From contig JBAYJJ010000008.1 in NCBI GenBank assembly GCA_041665165.1, forward strand, positions 1 through 33,242: a DNA stretch of 33,242 nucleotides, read 5' to 3'. Below, one piece after another: positions 29,600 to 33,242 of the stretch. The position numbers were made by a program, and so were the translations under genes. The notes under the pieces were generated by a model. It was given only the letters and a program-made list of their open reading frames with translations. It did not search any database and was not told the DNA's origin. Position 1 is the first letter of the stretch, and every line of letters starts with the position of its first letter. The stretch comes from MWCR01 sp041665165. GTDB taxonomy: Bacteria; Patescibacteriota; Patescibacteriia; 2-12-FULL-60-25.

Positions 29600-30405
29600 A
29601 TGGATCAACTTATACAGCAACTTAGGGAGATGATGATTACCCTAAAGGGATGGCAAGGTCTCATAGGTTCAATGATTGGCGCAATGTCGCCCTTCCTCCT
29701 GTGGTGGTTTGCGGAAAATCATCGTGAAAAAAAATGTACGATGAAAAGTTATATTATTTAGAAAAATTATTAGTCGATCAAATAAACAATATTTTAGATA
29801 CAAAAAGAACGATTCATCATTTTTTTGACAGTACTCTTGAAGAATTGCTTACAAATATTAAAAATCATAGTGAAGAATCGCCTTCCTTAGACTTTACTTT
29901 TTTTCCATTATTTTCAACAACCCCACTTAATGATGAGATACTCAAAACCAACACTGGAAGTGGTTACATCGACAATAAAATTGCCAAAACATATCAACTT
30001 TCAAGAGATATTCCCTTAATTATCGACGATGCGAGAAAACAGTTCTTAACAACAATGCAATTCAATAGAGACTACGCACTACTCAAAATAAGTCCACCTG
30101 ATGTACAAAAAAGGTCTTACATTTATAATGTAAAAAAATATCGATCGACACTTGAAGAAGATTTATTTGAAAAAAATTTTCCTATTTATTTAAAAGTCTT
30201 ATGCGAGACCAGAGAGGCGTTGAATGAGCTAAGAAAATTGCATATTTTCAGATGGAGATTGAAATTTGATCCAAAATATAAATTTTTTCTTAACAAGAGA
30301 CGGTACATTAAGGCTAAAGAAGCTACTTATAATAGTATCGAGAATTATTTTAAGGTAGCGGTCGAAAAAGTGTTGTCAGAAATTAATGAGTTGACATTAA
30401 AATGA
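29600..30405 (+). CDS. Membrane-anchored protein of unknown function split by a frameshift at an A8 run
   Basis: The frame from the ATG at 29600 encodes MDQLIQQLREMMITLKGWQG and a membrane helix (about 22-40, IGSMIGAMSPFLLWWFAENH). It then stops at 29761. The main body (29734-30405, 223 residues) is in the -1 frame and begins inside A8 (29727-29734) as KKMYDEKLYYLEKLL. The zero frame reads A AAA AAA at 29728-29734, a classic -1 slippery heptamer in the right phase. A true frameshift mutation or an assembly error at the homopolymer is equally possible. The body is helical, charged and AT-rich, with no recognised family. AGGGGGT lies 13 nt before the first ATG. It opens the AT-richer accessory strip. 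Confidence 0.6.
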
Positions 30406-30412
30406 AACAGCC

Positions 30413-30574
30413 ATGAAAAATTACAACTCCCGCCATTCCTCCAAAACTCTCTACTGGGGCAACGAGCCCCACAGTTTAGTCGTGGCACTTAAAAAACTTC
30501 TGCCAACAGGTTCAAGTGTTTTTGATCTTGGGTGCGGTGATGGACAGGGTGGTTTTAAAGTATATACGATATGA
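30413..30574 (+). pseudogene. Truncated duplicate of the methyltransferase N-terminus
   Basis: The residual 53-codon frame (MKNYNSRHSSKTLYWGNEPH...) matches the start of the methyltransferase at 31727-32332 almost codon for codon. It keeps motif I as FDLGCGDGQ. It then has an internal deletion of about 26 bases relative to the intact gene before GGTTTTAAAG, changes frame and stops at 30574. Only the first quarter of a class I methyltransferase remains, so it should be inactive. Its stop overlaps the NUDIX start (ATGA). Confidence 0.85.
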
Positions 30575-31017
30575 TTGAATGCACTTCAATAAGCGGACAA
30601 ATGGTTCAATTACCAAAGGAGAAGTTCATTTTTAGACCAACTGTATACGGGATCATAATCAATGACGGAAAGATATTGGTTGCCAATACAAAAAATAACA
30701 GAATAATTCTCCCAGGCGGTGCCGTAGAAATTGGCGAGACTATTGAAAATGCCTTGAAACGCGAAATTTCAGAAGAGACGGGCGTTGAAGTGAGCATCGT
30801 GGACCTGGTATGTATCAAAGAATGCTTTTTATACGATGATTTAAAAGATATCGCTTATCACAAAATTTGTTTTTATTATAAATGCACACCCTTATCGCTC
30901 CAATTAATCAATCAACCCAACGAAGAGGTATCTCCAGAATGGGCTGACCTGGAAACGCTGAAAAATGATACCAGTAAAATGGGGAAAATCACTAAAGAAG
31001 TGTTTCAGCTCCTGTAG
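30571..31017 (+). CDS. NUDIX hydrolase
   Basis: 148 residues. The Nudix box is complete at about residues 50-72: GAVEIGETIENALKREISEE followed by TGV, matching Gx5Ex7REUxEExGU. NUDIX enzymes hydrolyse nucleoside diphosphates linked to another moiety; the substrate is not predictable. The chosen ATG overlaps the stop of the pseudogene (ATGA). The ATG at 30601 (MVQLPKEKFIFRP) is an alternative and starts at conserved-looking sequence. The insertion of the methyltransferase fragment may have replaced the original upstream region. Confidence 0.92.
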   Translation: MIECTSISGQMVQLPKEKFIFRPTVYGIIINDGKILVANTKNNRIILPGGAVEIGETIENALKREISEETGVEVSIVDLVCIKECFLYDDLKDIAYHKICFYYKCTPLSLQLINQPNEEVSPEWADLETLKNDTSKMGKITKEVFQLL

Positions 31018-31075
31018 ATTTTCAAACTTTACTCCTCCACTGGGTTCAGTGTAAGATACAAACATTCCAATAATT

Positions 31076-31696
31076 ATGAAAAACAAGATTCAGGTATTCA
31101 TGGTTCATGGCGGCATGACTTTTGCCAATAAAAAGGACTATTTGCGCTTCTTAAAAACCAGAAAAGTCTCTATCGAGGAAAAAGTTCGATGGTCTGATGC
31201 GTTTTTAAATAAAAACCTAGGCAAGAATTTTGAAATCATCAAACCGCGCATGCCATTGCAGGATAACGCGAAGTACAATGAATGGAAAATCCACTTCGAA
31301 AGACACTTTCCTCTATTAAGAGATAACATTATCTTGATCGGTTCGTCATTGGGTGGAATTTTTCTTGCGAGATACTTGTCTGAACATATTTTCCCTAGAA
31401 AAATACTTTCGACCTACCTGATCTGCCCTCCTTATGACAATAATTTGCCTGGCGAGAATTTAGTGGGCGGTTTTAAGCTTAAGCCAAACTTATCCCTGCT
31501 TGAGAAAAATTCCAAAAACCTTTATTTGATGTTTTCAAAAAATGATGATGTTGTCACGGCTTATCATGCTGAAAAGTATAAATCCAAACTAAAGAACGCG
31601 AGTATAATTATTTACAAAAATAAAAATGGACATTTTAAAGTGTCTGAATTTCCAGAAATCATTAAGCTGATTAAAAAAGATGCAGAAGAAAAATAA
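31076..31696 (+). CDS. Alpha/beta hydrolase (RBBP9/YdeN-like size)
   Basis: 206 residues. VFMVHGGMTFANKKD supplies the oxyanion HG (H11-G12), and LIGSSLGGIFLARYL carries the nucleophile elbow GSSLG (catalytic Ser about 90). SKNDDVVTAYHAE contains the likely acid Asp, and NGHFKVSEFPEI the His of the triad. The size and motif order fit small serine hydrolases of the RBBP9/YdeN or esterase type; the substrate is unknown. There is no signal peptide, so it is cytoplasmic. It lies in the AT-rich accessory strip 59 nt after the NUDIX gene, with no Shine-Dalgarno site. Confidence 0.82.
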   Translation: MKNKIQVFMVHGGMTFANKKDYLRFLKTRKVSIEEKVRWSDAFLNKNLGKNFEIIKPRMPLQDNAKYNEWKIHFERHFPLLRDNIILIGSSLGGIFLARYLSEHIFPRKILSTYLICPPYDNNLPGENLVGGFKLKPNLSLLEKNSKNLYLMFSKNDDVVTAYHAEKYKSKLKNASIIIYKNKNGHFKVSEFPEIIKLIKKDAEEK

Positions 31697-31726
31697 GCTA
31701 CCTGCGGTTGAGATGCCATTTAAACC

Positions 31727-32332
31727 ATGTCCACCCCTTCTTACAACTCCCGCTATTCCTCCAAAACCCTCTACTGGGGCAATAAGCCCCACAGTTTAGT
31801 CGTGGCACTCAAAAAACTTCTGCCAGTAGGCTCAAGTATTTTGGATCTTGGGTGCGGCGAGGGACAAAATGCGATTCATTTGGCGCAAAATGGTTTTAAA
31901 GTCACGGCAATTGATATTTCTAAGCCTGGCATTGATAAGCTAAAGGCAATCGCAAAGCAAAAGAAGGTTAAAATCGTGGCAAAGGTCGCGGATGTTATTA
32001 AATACGTCGAAAACGATGCGAAATTTGACGCAATTATTTGCATGAATGTCCTTCAGTTCATCCCAGCGAACAAAATCAAGCGTGTAGTTAAACGCATTCA
32101 GGCAAAAACCAAGAAGAACGGCTATATTACGATTGCTTCTTTTGTAGCGCAGAACCCAGAACAGAAACAAAAGGCTATTTCCAATGGCAGATATTGTTTT
32201 GATAAATATGAATTGAAAAAATACTTCGCAAAATGGAACATAATCAAGTACATTGAGAAATGGACCCCCTGGGAAACGCACGGCGAACCCAGACACAGGC
32301 ATTATATTGTGCAATTAATAGCAAAAGGCTAA
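31727..32332 (+). CDS. Class I SAM-dependent methyltransferase (TehB-like)
   Basis: 201 residues. Motif I is ILDLGCGEGQNAIHLAQNG (about 38-56), and the acidic end of strand 2 is VTAIDIS (D63). Motif II-like ADVIKYVENDAKFDAIICMNVLQFI and the C-terminal strand RHRHYIVQLIAKG complete a Rossmann methyltransferase. The N-terminus (YNSRYSSKTLYWG) is close to TehB-like enzymes; the substrate is unknown. A truncated second copy of its first quarter lies 1.3 kb upstream at 30413-30574. The next gene starts 11 nt after the stop. Confidence 0.88.
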   Translation: MSTPSYNSRYSSKTLYWGNKPHSLVVALKKLLPVGSSILDLGCGEGQNAIHLAQNGFKVTAIDISKPGIDKLKAIAKQKKVKIVAKVADVIKYVENDAKFDAIICMNVLQFIPANKIKRVVKRIQAKTKKNGYITIASFVAQNPEQKQKAISNGRYCFDKYELKKYFAKWNIIKYIEKWTPWETHGEPRHRHYIVQLIAKG

Positions 32333-32343
32333 GATTCAATAAT

Positions 32344-32832
32344 ATGACCAACCAAAACGACGTTTGTTGCCCAGAGTTCCATCCGGCGCGATGGGACGGG
32401 AAAACTCACGAGTGGTACAACAAGCCATTCATCAAGGAAACCGTTCCTACGTTCTTCCATATCCCCTTTCCGCCCATGATCGGCCAGAAAATCGTCAAAA
32501 TGATGAAGTTGGCAGAAGCGTCAAACAGTATTGATGCTGATAAAGAAAACGTCCTTATTTTGTTCAGGGATCCAAGCGCATTCAAATCAGAGATTTATTT
32601 TTCAGTCACGAGCGCAGTCCCGACAGCGAACAATACGACCATCTCCGGCAGCTTCGTGAGCAAAACTTTTGCTGGGGGCTACAATGCAATCCCGAAATTC
32701 ATCAAAGAAATGGACGAGTATCTGGCCAAAGAAGGAAAAAAGGCCAAAGACTACTATATCCATTATGCTTATTGCCCAAAATGCGCCAAAAAGTTCGGCA
32801 ATAACTACATGATTCTGTTCGCGCAAATCTAA
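32344..32832 (+). CDS. GyrI-like small-molecule-binding-fold protein, function unknown
   Basis: 162 residues from the ATG at 32344; the upstream extension overlaps the methyltransferase gene and is rejected. N-terminal CCPEFHPARWDGKTHEWYNK and the C-terminal pair YCPKCAKKFG (CxxC) are prominent. Between them FHIPFPPMIGQKIVKMMKLA, VLILFRDPSAFKSEIYFSVT and GSFVSKTFAGGYNAIPKFI look like the GyrI/SHOCT-type effector-binding fold. Database entries of similar proteins are sometimes called hydrolase without evidence, in my recollection. The Cys clusters (CC at 8-9 and CPKC) could bind metal. Confidence 0.7.
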   Translation: MTNQNDVCCPEFHPARWDGKTHEWYNKPFIKETVPTFFHIPFPPMIGQKIVKMMKLAEASNSIDADKENVLILFRDPSAFKSEIYFSVTSAVPTANNTTISGSFVSKTFAGGYNAIPKFIKEMDEYLAKEGKKAKDYYIHYAYCPKCAKKFGNNYMILFAQI

Positions 32833-32841
32833 AAAGTCAGC

Positions 32842-32847
32842 TAAAAT
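32842..32847 (+). promoter_or_regulatory. -10 box of the small membrane protein gene
   Basis: TAAAAT (32842-32847) followed by six bases and the ATG at 32854, the spacing seen at other leaderless starts here. No -35 was found. Confidence 0.35.
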
Positions 32848-32853
32848 ACAAGC

Positions 32854-32988
32854 ATGTCTTTATTTGAAATAAACGTGTCGTCCCCGAAAACTTTCAAGAA
32901 AAATATAAGCTCGGTTGTTTATCTTGTGATTGTAGTTGCCCTGATCGTGATTGCGATCATGGGCTTGCTGTGGCTGGTAAGGCCTTAA
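32854..32988 (+). CDS. 44-residue single-pass membrane protein
   Basis: MSLFEINVSSPKTFKKNISS is followed by a single hydrophobic helix (about 21-41, VVYLVIVVALIVIAIMGLLW) and a short LVRP end. It is too short for ordinary ORF calling. A -10 box with leaderless spacing lies upstream. There is no cleavage site, so it is likely an integral membrane microprotein; its function is unknown. Confidence 0.65.
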   Translation: MSLFEINVSSPKTFKKNISSVVYLVIVVALIVIAIMGLLWLVRP

Positions 32989-33013
32989 GCCTTGACCTCC
33001 ACCGCATGATATT

Positions 33014-33037
33014 AAAAAGCCGAGTCAAGAGGCTCGG
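33014..33037 (-). terminator. Terminator for the gene at the right edge
   Basis: The minus strand reads CCGAG, an 8-nt loop, CTCGG (33033-33037 with 33020-33024), then one C and five T residues. Confidence 0.8.
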
Positions 33038-33063
33038 ATTAAGGCTACTCGCCAGAAAAGCGG

Positions 33064-33242
33064 TCAACGCGCCAGCCACCAATGCAGCTTGGTGAGCGCA
33101 ACCGCACACAGCCTGGCCAAAGAGTATTCTTTGATGCGCACAGTTGCCCCGGCGGCCACGTCGCGCAGAGCCATGATATAGCCGAGCGCATAAGGGTCTG
33201 TCACATCAGAGAGCTGACGCGCCATTCTTGAACGGAAATCAT
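33064..33242 (-). CDS. C-terminal part of a gene entering from the right edge
   Basis: The open minus-strand frame ends at TGA (33064-33066) and continues to the window end without a stop, at least 58 codons. The translated end is DFRSRMARQLSDVTDPYALG, then IMALRDVAAGATVRIKEYSL, ending LTKLHWWLAR. An internal Met at 33225 has no convincing ribosome site, so this is taken as a partial gene. A terminator follows the stop. The family is not recognised. Confidence 0.6.
   Translation of the reverse strand, partial: DFRSRMARQLSDVTDPYALGYIMALRDVAAGATVRIKEYSLARLCAVALTKLHWWLAR

Noticed and set aside
1..33242. Integrated prophage or plasmid
   Set aside because: No integrase, terminase, capsid, relaxase or replication initiator was seen; core genes are spread across the window.
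1..33242. UGA recoding to glycine
   Set aside because: Several genes, for example the solute-binding protein and the 134-residue gene, end at TGA directly before terminators or gaps, consistent with TGA as stop.

Overview
The window looks like a chromosomal piece of a Candidate Phyla Radiation (Patescibacteria) genome, probably from the Parcubacteria side; a finer placement would be a guess. The reasons are inferential. Core genes (uvrA, rplS, trpS, secG, RNase J, rluD-type synthase, rnpB, tRNA-Leu) are scattered among single-gene units rather than long conserved operons. There is a Cys-rich TrbC/VirB2-like membrane protein, a membrane-anchored orphan solute-binding protein without a permease, and surface proteins with Ig-like and CPR-style domains. 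Many genes appear leaderless, with a -10 box about 6 nt upstream of the ATG. TGA is used as an ordinary stop, so this is not a UGA-recoding lineage such as Gracilibacteria or SR1.

Layout. 1-3.7 kb: small lineage-specific genes and an M16 peptidase, mostly monocistronic with sigma70-type promoters, strong Shine-Dalgarno sites and terminators. 3.7-7.9 kb: pseudouridine synthase, cytidylate-kinase-like NTPase, a coiled-coil protein, a Cys/His motif protein, ribosomal protein L19, DUF4230 protein. 7.9-14.8 kb (minus): Ig-like surface protein, UvrA, and a coupled pair of a thioredoxin-fold protein and a Cys-rich TrbC-like protein. 15-22.4 kb (plus): SecG, extracellular solute-binding protein, tRNA-Leu(CAG), a GxxExxY nuclease-fold gene, RNase J, TrpRS, and a GrpB plus GNAT pair. 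22.5-26.7 kb (minus): FecR-domain protein followed by a CHASE2/class III nucleotide cyclase. 26.7-29 kb: an intergenic cloverleaf-like element, RNase P RNA, and a polyprenyl sugar-phosphate transferase. 29.0-29.6 kb: a tandem pair of similar, structured, apparently transcribed non-coding elements. 29.6-33.2 kb: an AT-richer accessory strip with a frameshifted membrane protein, a partial methyltransferase duplicate, NUDIX, alpha/beta hydrolase, methyltransferase and a GyrI-like protein.

The most distinctive signal is the non-coding architecture. Several unrelated families of short-word or palindromic repeats occur as inverted pairs, three-hairpin elements, and insertions inside coding sequence. 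One family (14-mer TACGAATTACGAAT) brackets a PD-(D/E)XK-type GxxExxY gene that sits between a promoter with a structured leader and RNase J, which looks like a small mobile unit. The second candidate for an undescribed system is the pair of roughly 200-nt RNA-like elements at 29.04-29.56 kb. Each has its own promoter-like start, two stretches are identical between copies (28 and 44 nt), and the second copy ends in a terminator. All family assignments were made by eye from the sequence; no database search was run.
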